A stretch of DNA of 64,000 bases from Chryseobacterium populi (GTDB lineage Bacteria > Bacteroidota > Bacteroidia > Flavobacteriales > Weeksellaceae): the NCBI RefSeq assembly GCF_000282115.1, contig NZ_AKJY01000117.1:1-64000 (forward strand). The letters run 5' to 3'. Position 1 is the stretch's first letter. Each line of letters begins with the position of its first letter. Below the pieces are notes generated by a model. That model was given only the letters and a program-made list of their open reading frames with translations. It was not told where the DNA came from and did not search any database. Positions 1-8,141 of this stretch are shown one piece after another. Position numbers and translations under genes: made by a program.

Positions 1-45
1 TAAAAATGTAGCATAAAGAGTATATAAATTTTGTCTCAAAAATAG

Positions 46-189
46 TTGCAAGTTCAAGGAATACATTCGCTCCATTTTGCTACAGGTATGTTTAAAGCAT
101 GGAATGCAAGATATGGAGGGGCAGAAGCTTCAAGAATTACTGAATTTTATGCTCACAGTATGACAGATGGTAGATCAATTATGATTTAA
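46..189 (+). pseudogene. Short open stretch, probable gene remnant
   Basis: An open frame of 47 codons ends in TAA at 187-189; in-frame stops at 25-27 and 43-45 close it upstream. The only internal ATG codons are at 88 and further downstream. The peptide is rich in aromatic, His and Arg residues (for example FATGMFKAWNARYGG) and is followed by a plausible terminator at 264-298, which suggests the 3-prime end of a once longer gene. I do not recognise the family. It could also be a tiny intact gene or chance. Confidence 0.3.
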
Positions 190-263
190 ATAAAGTTTCA
201 ACAATTTTAAAATATCACTCTAGTAAGATGATTTTTAATAAGTAATACATTTATATAAATGAA

Positions 264-298
264 TCCGTCTCACAACAAAAAAGTGAGGCAGATTTTTA
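264..298 (+). terminator. Rho-independent terminator
   Basis: A stem of about ten pairs (264-273 with 283-292, with one wobble and one mismatch) encloses an A-rich loop and is followed by a T run at 293-297. It would end transcription of whatever lies upstream of 190, before aroQ. Confidence 0.55.
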
Positions 299-409
299 GT
301 TAATTAGATTTTTAGTTCGTTATTAAAAAAAACACTATCCCATGAAGTGTGTAAGTTAAAAATAAAATAACTTTACTCCCCAATTGAAAAAAGTTTTTAA
401 TTTTATGGT

Positions 410-820
410 ATGAAAGTTTTATTAGTAAACGGACCCAATCTGAATCTATTGGGTACAAGGGAACCTGAAATCTATGGCACTTTATCTATGGAAGATTATC
501 TTGAGAAATTGAGATCTGAGTTTTCTTCCTATGAACTGATTTATTATCAGTCCAATATTGAAGGAGAGCTGATTAACAGGCTTCAGGAAGATGATTTTGA
601 TGCTGTGGTGATCAATCCGGGGGCTTTCACCCATTATTCTTATGCAGTTGCCGATTGCTTAAAAAATATCAGTAAACCTAAGATTGAGGTACATATCAGC
701 AATATTTACAAAAGAGAGGAATTCCGTCAGAAATCTGTTACTGCAGCCTGTAGCGATGCCGTTTTATCCGGTTTCGGAATGGAAGGATATCGATTGGCGA
801 TTCTTAGTTTACAGTATTAG
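410..820 (+). CDS. aroQ: Type II 3-dehydroquinate dehydratase
   Basis: This 136-residue protein converts 3-dehydroquinate to 3-dehydroshikimate in the shikimate pathway of aromatic amino-acid synthesis; the type II family works as a cytoplasmic dodecamer. The N-terminal NGPNLNLLG signature is at residues 7-15. The family's catalytic loop residues are visible as Arg17 and Tyr22 in TREPEIYG, followed by NPGAFTHYS, EVHISN and the Arg-rich YKREEFR segment. Length is slightly short of the usual 140-150 but all motifs are present. The ATG at 410 starts directly at the first beta strand; another ATG at 405 is out of frame. It stands alone, convergent with pckA. Confidence 0.97.
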   Translation: MKVLLVNGPNLNLLGTREPEIYGTLSMEDYLEKLRSEFSSYELIYYQSNIEGELINRLQEDDFDAVVINPGAFTHYSYAVADCLKNISKPKIEVHISNIYKREEFRQKSVTAACSDAVLSGFGMEGYRLAILSLQY

Positions 821-830
821 TTTATGTTAA

Positions 831-866
831 TCACAGATTACTCAGATTTTCACAGATAATCAGAAC
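831..866. repeat. Short CACAGAT direct repeats
   Basis: TCACAGATTA at 831-840 recurs as TCACAGATAA at 850-859, with CTCAGATT at 841-848 between them, giving a period of about 10 and 19 bases just after aroQ. Similar degenerate CACAGAT strings are, from memory, frequent between genes in Flavobacteriia; their role is unknown. Confidence 0.45.
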
Positions 867-914
867 TTAATTTTCAGTAAGAATTCAAGAGCAGTTTAAG
901 AAAGCAGAATATAT

Positions 915-943
915 AAAAAAGCCCCATCGATCGATGAGGCTTT
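915..943 (-). terminator. Terminator between aroQ and pckA
   Basis: A nearly perfect palindrome occupies 921-940 (GCCCCATCGA then TCGATGAGGC). On the minus strand it is followed by a run of T bases and lies eight bases after the pckA stop. On the plus strand the flanks are A-rich before and T-containing after, so it may also end aroQ transcripts. Confidence 0.8.
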
Positions 944-950
944 ATATTGA

Positions 951-2567
951 TTAAATTGTTTGTTCCTGTAACTGAGGACCTGAAGAAATTAATTTCTTAC
1001 CTTCTTCGGTATTGCAGTACTGGTCAAAGTTTTTGATATATTTTGCAGCAAGATCTTTCGCTTTTTCTTCCCACTCAGTGGCATTGCTGTATGTATTTCT
1101 AGGATCTAAAATACCTTCCGAAACATTAGGCAAGGCAGTCGGAATCTCAAGATTCATGATCGGAACTCTTGTTTTAGGGGCATTTTCAATAGAACCGTCG
1201 ATGATTGCATCAATGATCGTTCTTGTATCTTTTAAGGAAATTCTTTTCCCTGTACCATTCCAGCCGGTGTTTACCAGATAAGCTTTAGCTCCGTGTTCTT
1301 TCATTTTACCTATCAATGTTTTAGAATACATTGTTGGATGTAATGTAAGGAATGCTTCTCCAAATGCAGGTGAGAAAGAGGGTTCAGGTTCTGTAATTCC
1401 CCTTTCGGTTCCTGCTAATTTTGACGTATATCCACAAAGGAAGTGATACTGTGCCTGGTTTTCATCTAAGATAGAAACCGGAGGCAATACTCCGAAAGCA
1501 TCAGCAGAAAGATAAACAATTTTCTTAGCATGCCCTGCTTTAGATGGTAAAACGATCTTATTAATATGGTAAATCGGATAAGAAACTCGTGTATTTTCTG
1601 TGATCGATCCGTCTTTATAATCAGAAACACCGTTATTTACAACAACATTTTCAAGAAGCGCATCTCTTTTAATCGCTCTGAAAATATCGGGCTCTTTTTC
1701 TTCAGATAAATCAATTACTTTGGCATAGCAACCACCTTCGTAATTGAATACTCCATTGTTATCCCAACCATGTTCGTCATCACCGATCAGGTATCTTTTC
1801 GGATCTGCAGACAATGTTGTTTTTCCTGTTCCGGAAAGACCGAAGAACAAAGCAACATCCCCTTCTTCACCTACGTTTGCAGAACAGTGCATTGAAGCCA
1901 TTCCTTTTAACGGAAGATAATAATTCATCATGGCAAACATTCCCTTCTTCATTTCTCCACCGTACCATGTACCCCCAATAATCTGTAATTTTTCAGTAAG
2001 GTTAAACATCACAAAATTTTCTGAGTTTAATCCTTGCGCTTCCCAATCAGGGTTTGTTATTTTAGACCCGTTCATTACGATGAAATCCGGTTCTCCGAAG
2101 TTTTCCAGCTCATAATGAGAAGGACGGATAAACATATTAGTAACGAAATGCGCCTGCCACGCCACTTCAACGATGAATCTTACTTTAAGCCTTGTGTCTG
2201 CGTTTGTTCCACAAAAGGCATCTACTACATAAATTTTCTTTGACGTTGAAAGCTGGTTCAGCACTAATTCCTTGCAAGACCGGAAAATCTCCGGTGTTGT
2301 AGGTAAATTTACTTTACCATCCCAGAAAATTGTGTCTCTTGTAACATCATCCTGAACAATATATCTGTCTTTAGGTGAACGACCTGTGAAAATTCCTGTT
2401 TGTACAGATACTGCACCGGATTCCGTAAGCTCAGACTTCTCAAAGCCTTGATTATCAGAAGATACTTCAGCCTGATATAATTCCTCAAAAGAAGGATTAT
2501 ACATCATTTCATAATCTCCTTTAATCCCTAATTTTTCTAAATCCTGGATGATTTTAGCGTGTTTCAT
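951..2567 (-). CDS. pckA: Phosphoenolpyruvate carboxykinase (ATP)
   Basis: This 538-residue cytoplasmic enzyme converts oxaloacetate and ATP to phosphoenolpyruvate, CO2 and ADP, the entry step of gluconeogenesis. The substrate-binding segment TGRSPKD is at residues 61-67, the metal and substrate region WYGGEMKKGMF near 201-211, the P-loop GLSGTGKT at 243-250 and the second nucleotide motif LIGDDEHGW at 260-268. Length and motif order match the ATP-dependent family rather than the GTP-dependent one. It is monocistronic: its own -7 element lies at 2603-2610 and a strong terminator follows. No frameshift or missing catalytic residue was seen. Confidence 0.98.
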   Translation of the reverse strand: MKHAKIIQDLEKLGIKGDYEMMYNPSFEELYQAEVSSDNQGFEKSELTESGAVSVQTGIFTGRSPKDRYIVQDDVTRDTIFWDGKVNLPTTPEIFRSCKELVLNQLSTSKKIYVVDAFCGTNADTRLKVRFIVEVAWQAHFVTNMFIRPSHYELENFGEPDFIVMNGSKITNPDWEAQGLNSENFVMFNLTEKLQIIGGTWYGGEMKKGMFAMMNYYLPLKGMASMHCSANVGEEGDVALFFGLSGTGKTTLSADPKRYLIGDDEHGWDNNGVFNYEGGCYAKVIDLSEEKEPDIFRAIKRDALLENVVVNNGVSDYKDGSITENTRVSYPIYHINKIVLPSKAGHAKKIVYLSADAFGVLPPVSILDENQAQYHFLCGYTSKLAGTERGITEPEPSFSPAFGEAFLTLHPTMYSKTLIGKMKEHGAKAYLVNTGWNGTGKRISLKDTRTIIDAIIDGSIENAPKTRVPIMNLEIPTALPNVSEGILDPRNTYSNATEWEEKAKDLAAKYIKNFDQYCNTEEGKKLISSGPQLQEQTI

Positions 2568-2602
2568 TTTACTTTATATTTTCTATTTCTTTTTGGGTTC
2601 AA

Positions 2603-2610
2603 CAAAATTA
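2603..2610 (-). promoter_or_regulatory. -7 promoter element of pckA
   Basis: On the minus strand this reads TAATTTTG, matching the Bacteroidota TAnnTTTG consensus, 35 bases before the pckA start codon. No TTG is present at the expected upstream distance, so it is a partial match. Confidence 0.4.
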
Positions 2611-2668
2611 AATATTAATTAATTGTTAAAGGTGGATAAATATAATGATATAAGTCAGAATACCAAAG

Positions 2669-2688
2669 AAAAAAACCTTAGCGTAAGG
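2669..2688 (-). terminator. Terminator of the fabD-GHMP kinase unit
   Basis: On the minus strand CCTTA, loop CGC, TAAGG (2676-2688) is followed by a run of seven T bases, seven bases after the stop of the GHMP kinase gene. The stem is short but the T run is good. Confidence 0.6.
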
Positions 2689-2694
2689 AGTTGA

Positions 2695-3600
2695 TTATAA
2701 AGAAATTAAATCATCCCAATCAAAAATAGTCGTAAATCCTTTTCCCCAAAAATACTCCTTAAACCCTTCAAATTTTGCACTCATTACAAAATCTCCACCC
2801 CAGGCACCAAGACTTTTAACAAATGAAGGACAATCAGTGAAAATTTTTTGTTTAACTGTAGGAATTTCAATAAAATCAGATATTTTTTGCTCATGAAAGA
2901 ACATTAATTGAGAAAAATTCTCTAATCCGTCACATAACAAAATATTTCTTGTGAGATCTGAAAACTCATTCACCAGTTTTTGAGACCTTGTTTTAGATTT
3001 ATAAAGCGCAATGCCTTCACGGCTGTCCTGCTTTTGATTTAAATGAATAAAAATCAATTCATTTTTAAAGGAAGGATTAAAGTTTACCTTCTCATACCTG
3101 ATTTCGGGTTTGTTTTGAAAAAGGACGGCAGATTTCTCTTTTGCCACTGCAATATCATATCCACTTCCTCCCAAACTGACCGAATTTAAGTGAAAAGGAT
3201 CTACTTCAGCCCACACAGCCAGGTTATTCATTAAAGTAGAGCTGCTTCCAAGGCCATAGTCTGCCGGAAACTGAAGATTTGTCTTTAAGTAATAGGAATC
3301 AGTGCCTTTGAATTTTGTTTCAGAAAGATCCTGAACATTTTTCAGGGTTTTTAGAATAAATTCAGCACCTGAAGGAATATTGGCTTCCAAGACCTGCCAG
3401 CTTTTAAAATCAATGACAGCTTTCAGCCATAATTTGTTCTGATGATAAGCTTCCCAGAAAATAAGTGACTTCTGATCATCCCTTTCATCAAAGAAGAACT
3501 CTTGTCCCAGCCTGGTAGGTACCGCTAAGACAAGGGCTCCGTCTATCGCGAAATATTCTGAAGTAAGCATCAGCTTTCCCGGTGAAAATATTCCGCTCAT
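2695..3600 (-). CDS. GYDIA family GHMP kinase
   Basis: A 301-residue protein of the GHMP kinase superfamily (galactokinase, homoserine, mevalonate and phosphomevalonate kinases). The N-terminal substrate strand SPGKLMLTSEYFAIDG is near residues 6-21, the ATP-binding glycine/serine loop GLGSSS at 116-121, and GSGYDIA at 145-151 is the signature that gives this Bacteroidota subfamily its name. The substrate is not known to me; a mevalonate-type or related small-molecule phosphorylation is possible. It lies 10 bases after fabD on the same strand and probably shares its transcript. No catalytic loop is missing. Confidence 0.85.
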   Translation of the reverse strand: MSGIFSPGKLMLTSEYFAIDGALVLAVPTRLGQEFFFDERDDQKSLIFWEAYHQNKLWLKAVIDFKSWQVLEANIPSGAEFILKTLKNVQDLSETKFKGTDSYYLKTNLQFPADYGLGSSSTLMNNLAVWAEVDPFHLNSVSLGGSGYDIAVAKEKSAVLFQNKPEIRYEKVNFNPSFKNELIFIHLNQKQDSREGIALYKSKTRSQKLVNEFSDLTRNILLCDGLENFSQLMFFHEQKISDFIEIPTVKQKIFTDCPSFVKSLGAWGGDFVMSAKFEGFKEYFWGKGFTTIFDWDDLISL

Positions 3601-3610
3601 ATTTTTTTAT

Positions 3611-4486
3611 TTAGATGGCAGAGGCAACGTCTACAGAACCGTCAATTTTCTTGATCAATCCCTGAAGCGTTTTTCCGGGCCCCACTTCAACGAAATTGGC
3701 AGCACCGTCTTTAATCATATTCTGAACAGATTGTGTCCATTTTACAGGTCCTGTTAATTGTGCGATCAGGTTTTGTTTGATCTCTTCAGGATTTGTAATG
3801 GCTGTCGTTGTAATATTCTGGTAAACAGGAATTGTTGCTTTTCTGAATTTGGTCAATTCGATAGCAGCGGCCAGCCTTTCCTGTGCAGGCTGCATCAATG
3901 GGGAATGAAAAGCTCCGTTTACAGGCAATAATAATGCCCTTTTGGCTCCTGCTTCTTTTAATTTTATACAAGCTTCTTCAACAGCTGCTGTTTCTCCGGA
4001 GATCACTAATTGTCCGGGACAATTGTAATTAGCAGGCACAACGATTCCGCTGATCTGTGCACAGATTTCTTCAACTTTAGCATCTTCCAATCCTAAAATT
4101 GCTGCCATGGAACTTGGATTGGCATCACAAGCCTCCTGCATTGCTTTTGCTCTTTCGGAGACTAATTTCAGACCGTCATCAAACGACAGAACACCGTTTG
4201 CCACTAAGGCTGAAAATTCACCTAGAGAATGTCCTCCAACCATTTCTGCTCCAAGACCGTTTACTGCTTTCAGAACAGCTACTGAATGTATAAAAATTGA
4301 AGGTTGGGTAACCTCTGTTTTCTTCAAGTCTTCGTCCGTTCCATTAAACATAATGGAAAGGATGTCGAAACCTAAAATTTCATTGGCAGATTCCATCAAA
4401 TCCTTTATATCTTTTCGAGAATCATATAATTCTTTTCCCATCCCAACGAATTGAGAACCCTGCCCAGGAAATACAAGTGCTTTCAT
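3611..4486 (-). CDS. fabD: Malonyl-CoA:ACP S-malonyltransferase
   Basis: This 291-residue enzyme moves malonyl groups from CoA to acyl carrier protein for type II fatty-acid synthesis in the cytoplasm. The GQGSQ loop is at residues 8-12, the nucleophile motif GHSLGE at 85-90 (Ser87), the carboxylate-binding Arg112 in SERAKAM, and the catalytic His194 in GAFHSPLM. Length is normal for the family. It is the first gene of a two-gene unit with the GHMP kinase; a -7 element at 4508-4515 lies 21 bases upstream. Why a GHMP kinase is co-transcribed with it is unclear. Confidence 0.97.
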   Translation of the reverse strand: MKALVFPGQGSQFVGMGKELYDSRKDIKDLMESANEILGFDILSIMFNGTDEDLKKTEVTQPSIFIHSVAVLKAVNGLGAEMVGGHSLGEFSALVANGVLSFDDGLKLVSERAKAMQEACDANPSSMAAILGLEDAKVEEICAQISGIVVPANYNCPGQLVISGETAAVEEACIKLKEAGAKRALLLPVNGAFHSPLMQPAQERLAAAIELTKFRKATIPVYQNITTTAITNPEEIKQNLIAQLTGPVKWTQSVQNMIKDGAANFVEVGPGKTLQGLIKKIDGSVDVASAI

Positions 4487-4507
4487 GTATTAATTTAAAA
4501 TATTATG

Positions 4508-4515
4508 CAAATATA
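4508..4515 (-). promoter_or_regulatory. -7 promoter element of fabD
   Basis: Minus strand TATATTTG fits TAnnTTTG, 21 bases from the fabD ATG. No TTG is found 17-23 bases upstream; the flanking DNA is almost pure A/T. Confidence 0.45.
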
Positions 4516-4555
4516 GATATAATGTTAAAAATATTATTTAACATAAATAAATATC

Positions 4556-6502
4556 TTAAGGAACTAAACGTATCACACGGTAGCCGGTATTTACGTATGC
4601 TCCGTTCACTTTTGATTTTACGAATTCAAATTTTGTAGCCAGCTGTGTCTGAACTTTATTCATTTGCTTAAACAGCTCTCCTTTTTTGTTTTCTCTGGTC
4701 AGCATATCATTCACTACATCAAAGCCTATGATCGCATATTTAGCCGGAGTTTTACAATACTTGGCTTTATATGCAGCCAGGATCTCTTTTTCAAAGCTTC
4801 CTTCAGTATTAATTTTTCTGTCCATCAGATAAACCAGGCTTGCCTGGCTCAGGTCGTCTACTTTTTTCTCAAAGCTCGGTACAAAATACATGCTGAATGC
4901 TTTCATTCCCTGTACTTCTTTTGACAATGCTATTATTTTATTTGAAAATGCCTCTCCGGTACTGTCATTGTCACTTGCCAGGATTGCAATTACCGGTGCT
5001 GACTGGCCGGTCATCATATTTTTATCCAACTGTATTTCAGCCGGAGAACTGACAATCGTTATATTCGGATTTTTAACTGCTTTTTCAAGACCGGCTTTAA
5101 TATAGTTGGCCAGCTCCTTTTTACTGTCAGCTACAACATAAATCTTTTGATCTGAATATGCTGTTTTTACTTCATCAACGATTTTATCCGCATACGTCTG
5201 GTCATTGGTCTCAATAATGACAAGATTACTGTAATTGTGTAATTCCGGAGTGTTGGCAAACGGTGCTACAACAGGAATTTTCTGGGTCTTAGTAAAATCT
5301 AAGACATCGATCACATTGGATTTAAAAAACGGCCCGATAATCAAATCGGTATTATTAGGGTTTATCTGTGTTAATGAATTTTTAAAGGAAGCTTCATTTC
5401 CGGAATCCACCACTTTGATATCTAATTTTTGTCCGTTTCCTGCATTTCTTTCAATCGCTAATTTTGCTCCTGTTAAGAAATCCAGTGCCATAGCCCTGTA
5501 TTGCGTTTCATTGGTATTATACCCAAAAGGCAGCATCAGCACAACACTTAGAGCATCACCGCTCTTTTTCACATAGCCCGGATCAAGTTTTTTAATTTTT
5601 AAAACCATTCCTGTTTTCAGGCCTTTTGAAAGATCAGGGTTTAGGGCAATTAATTCATCAATTGAGATTCCGTATTTATTTACGATAGAAAAAACAGTAT
5701 CTCCCTGCTGAACGGTATAGGTTACATATTCATCTTGTGAAACTGAAACAGCAGCCGTAGTATTTTCCGAAGATTTTTCGTTTCCTGAATCAATTTTCGT
5801 TTTATGGTTAACAGGCTCAGAAATTACTTCTGTATTCTGTTTTTTAACTTTAATGGTTTCTCCCGGTTTTAAGCCTTTTTCTTCCAATCCCGGATTTAAA
5901 ACAAAAAGCTCCTGCTGAGTGATTCCAAATTGCTTTGAAATCCTGTAATAATTATCTTTAGACTGAATGGTATATGATTCTCCGTCTGCTACAGGAGCAG
6001 CTGGTGTTTCCACTGTTGTCTCTGCAGGTTTAGGTTCGGGTTTTGTTGTTGTCACAGCTACCAGTTGCTGATCAGCACCATATTTTTTTATACTTTCAAG
6101 AGGAAGGGTAATCTCATCCCCGATTTTCATATGAGAATCAAGCTCAGGGTTGAGCTTTCTCAGGTCTGTTTCTGAGATACGGTACTGTTTTGTAATTCCG
6201 TAAATGGTCTGTTTAGGCTGCAAAACAATTTTCCCTGTCTGGGAAATATTAGGTTTTGGCTTTTCCACAACTGTTTTAGGAACTGAAGCTGTTTTTTTAT
6301 CAGATTTAACGGTTAAAACGTCTCCAATTGCCAGCTTACCATCTTTAAATTTCGGATTTAATCTGAGCAATTCATCTACACTTATCCCATACTTCTTAGC
6401 AATATTGTAAGGAGTATCTCCTTTTACAACCGTGTGGGATTGTTGAGCGGAAACACCCAAAACCATACATAAACCGGATAGAATAAAAAACCTCTTTATC
6501 AT
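4556..6502 (-). CDS. LysM-repeat protein with periplasmic binding-protein domain
   Basis: A 648-residue secreted protein. Residues 1-20 form a signal peptide ending in VSAQ. Four LysM peptidoglycan-binding repeats follow at about 24-66, 91-134, 176-219 and 260-304, each with the GDT/YxI...LNP pattern; they are joined by Pro/Thr/Lys-rich linkers. From about residue 318 to the end there is a type 1 periplasmic-binding fold (branched-chain amino-acid receptor type) with alternating beta strands such as VVLMLPFGYN, DLIIGPFF and KIPVVAPFAN. It probably sits on cell-wall peptidoglycan; ligand unknown. No permease is adjacent, so a transport role is not supported. Its own promoter lies in the end of bshC. 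Confidence 0.9.
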   Translation of the reverse strand: MIKRFFILSGLCMVLGVSAQQSHTVVKGDTPYNIAKKYGISVDELLRLNPKFKDGKLAIGDVLTVKSDKKTASVPKTVVEKPKPNISQTGKIVLQPKQTIYGITKQYRISETDLRKLNPELDSHMKIGDEITLPLESIKKYGADQQLVAVTTTKPEPKPAETTVETPAAPVADGESYTIQSKDNYYRISKQFGITQQELFVLNPGLEEKGLKPGETIKVKKQNTEVISEPVNHKTKIDSGNEKSSENTTAAVSVSQDEYVTYTVQQGDTVFSIVNKYGISIDELIALNPDLSKGLKTGMVLKIKKLDPGYVKKSGDALSVVLMLPFGYNTNETQYRAMALDFLTGAKLAIERNAGNGQKLDIKVVDSGNEASFKNSLTQINPNNTDLIIGPFFKSNVIDVLDFTKTQKIPVVAPFANTPELHNYSNLVIIETNDQTYADKIVDEVKTAYSDQKIYVVADSKKELANYIKAGLEKAVKNPNITIVSSPAEIQLDKNMMTGQSAPVIAILASDNDSTGEAFSNKIIALSKEVQGMKAFSMYFVPSFEKKVDDLSQASLVYLMDRKINTEGSFEKEILAAYKAKYCKTPAKYAIIGFDVVNDMLTRENKKGELFKQMNKVQTQLATKFEFVKSKVNGAYVNTGYRVIRLVP

Positions 6503-6520
6503 AGTCGATAATTATATTTA

Positions 6521-6550
6521 CAAAAATACTTCTTTAAAATTAAATGGCAA
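6521..6550 (-). promoter_or_regulatory. Promoter of the LysM gene inside the bshC 3-prime end
   Basis: On the minus strand TTG (6550-6548), 19 bases, then TATTTTTG (6528-6521) matches the Bacteroidota promoter pattern fully. The predicted start of transcription is about 12 bases before the ATG at 6502. The TTG lies within the last codons of bshC. Confidence 0.7.
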
Positions 6551-8126
6551 CAATTATTAATTTGGATTCTTGAACCACCATTTCTTCTAAACAAGTTTCA
6601 AGCCACGAATACCCGTAATCTGCAAAAAACACACTAAAATTATAGACTCTCTCCTGCCAGGTTTTGGAAGGATGTACGTCTAAGAAAAGATTTTCAAGCC
6701 TTTCCAATAATTCGTTCTGTTTTATTTTTTCTGCATGCAAAAGACGTTTTTTCATTCTCATAAATGATTTAAGCTGTCTTATTTCTTCAGCCCGGACCAT
6801 ATTTCCAAATGATTTCTCTGTTGTTTCCGCAGCAGATTTTAACTGAGAAAATTGATTGACCAAAAGACTTTCTTTTTCATCAAGCAGTTTCAGAATTGCA
6901 TGATCTTCTAAAATTTTGTTATTCGTAAGGTTCGTAAAATTTTGAAAAAAATCTTCAATTTTCAAATTAAGCTTATCTGTTTTTTTCAATGTTTTTTCTT
7001 TTAAAAACAGCATTGAATTTCTTGGGATAAGAATGGGAAACGGAATATTGATTTTTGAAAAATAATCTTTCAGTTCCAGCCAGTACATGATTTCGGCATT
7101 TCCACCGATATAAGCTAAATTTGGCAGTACTTTTTCCTGATAAACAGGACGCATCAAAGCATTCGGACTAAATTTTTCAGGAGAGTTTTCCAGTTCGTTT
7201 ATGATTTCGCTTTCCGTAAACTGAATATTTTTATCGATGATATTATATTTCTGGCCATCAAAGTCAATCCTGTCTCTGGTTTCAGAAAAATAGAATAGAT
7301 TGATTTCTCTTGGATTCACCTGTACCTTACCATATTTAGCAGTCAGAAAATTTACTTTTTCTTTTGAGGTATTTTGTAAACTGAAATGAAGAAGCTCATC
7401 TTTGAAAATATCTTTGACCTGAGTTTTCAGCTCTTTAGAATCACCATCAAGAATTAATAATCCTAAATCAGAAAAAAGCCTGTTGACCAATGTTTTAATA
7501 GCATCTGTCAATGTATTTCCTGTTTTATATGCTTCTTTCAGCATTAAAGTCAGCTCTGTTCCGAAAATAGAATCTTTAAATTCTTTCTCAAATTCAGAAA
7601 TGAAAAATGTATCATTGATCTTGATTCTTCCAACCGGCCCGCCGGATTTCTCATTAATTTCGTAATAATTATTTTCCGTTTTGAAATGATTGATCTCGGC
7701 AAAATCATGGTCTTCCGAGGCCATCCAATATATCGGTACAAAATCAAAATCGGGGAAGTTTTCTTTTAAATAAGTGCAGGTTTTAATCGTCTGCAAAATT
7801 TTATAGACAAAGAAAACAGGGCCCGAAAAGAGGTTCAGCTGATGCCCTGTAGTAATCGTGAACGTGTTCGGCTGTTTTAAATTTTCTATATTTTCTTTTT
7901 GCCTTGCAGACAAGATAAGGTTTGAAAGCTGTTTTTCAAAAGCATCAGATAAAACATTTCTTTGTTCTGATGTGAAAGATTCCTGTTTTAAATGAATCTG
8001 CTTCCTGAAATGATCCAAAGAAAAAGTACTTTCTTCGAAACCTTCAATTTTATGATTTAAAAAATCTTTTATTAACTGAGGTATACTCTCGATATCGGTA
8101 AACGATATTTTATTGATTGTTTTCAA
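6540..8126 (-). CDS. bshC: Bacillithiol biosynthesis cysteine-adding enzyme
   Basis: A 528-residue protein of the BshC family, which adds cysteine to glucosaminyl-malate in the last step of bacillithiol synthesis. The nucleotide-fold signature TGHQLNLFSGP is at residues 93-103, followed by FFVYKI. The core Rossmann-like part runs to about 380, then a long helical, probably coiled-coil, segment at about 390-490 (rich in Leu, Lys and Glu) and a short C-terminal return to the core, the usual BshC architecture and length. It starts 15 bases after the porin gene, so the two may be co-transcribed. bshA and bshB are not in the window. Confidence 0.95.
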   Translation of the reverse strand: MKTINKISFTDIESIPQLIKDFLNHKIEGFEESTFSLDHFRKQIHLKQESFTSEQRNVLSDAFEKQLSNLILSARQKENIENLKQPNTFTITTGHQLNLFSGPVFFVYKILQTIKTCTYLKENFPDFDFVPIYWMASEDHDFAEINHFKTENNYYEINEKSGGPVGRIKINDTFFISEFEKEFKDSIFGTELTLMLKEAYKTGNTLTDAIKTLVNRLFSDLGLLILDGDSKELKTQVKDIFKDELLHFSLQNTSKEKVNFLTAKYGKVQVNPREINLFYFSETRDRIDFDGQKYNIIDKNIQFTESEIINELENSPEKFSPNALMRPVYQEKVLPNLAYIGGNAEIMYWLELKDYFSKINIPFPILIPRNSMLFLKEKTLKKTDKLNLKIEDFFQNFTNLTNNKILEDHAILKLLDEKESLLVNQFSQLKSAAETTEKSFGNMVRAEEIRQLKSFMRMKKRLLHAEKIKQNELLERLENLFLDVHPSKTWQERVYNFSVFFADYGYSWLETCLEEMVVQESKLIIVAI

Positions 8127-8141
8127 CTTTAACTGAGTTTT

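Noticed and set aside
1012..2243. Plus-strand open frames opposite pckA
   Set aside because: They lie wholly inside pckA on the other strand, show no domain text and no promoter; they are shadows of the real gene.
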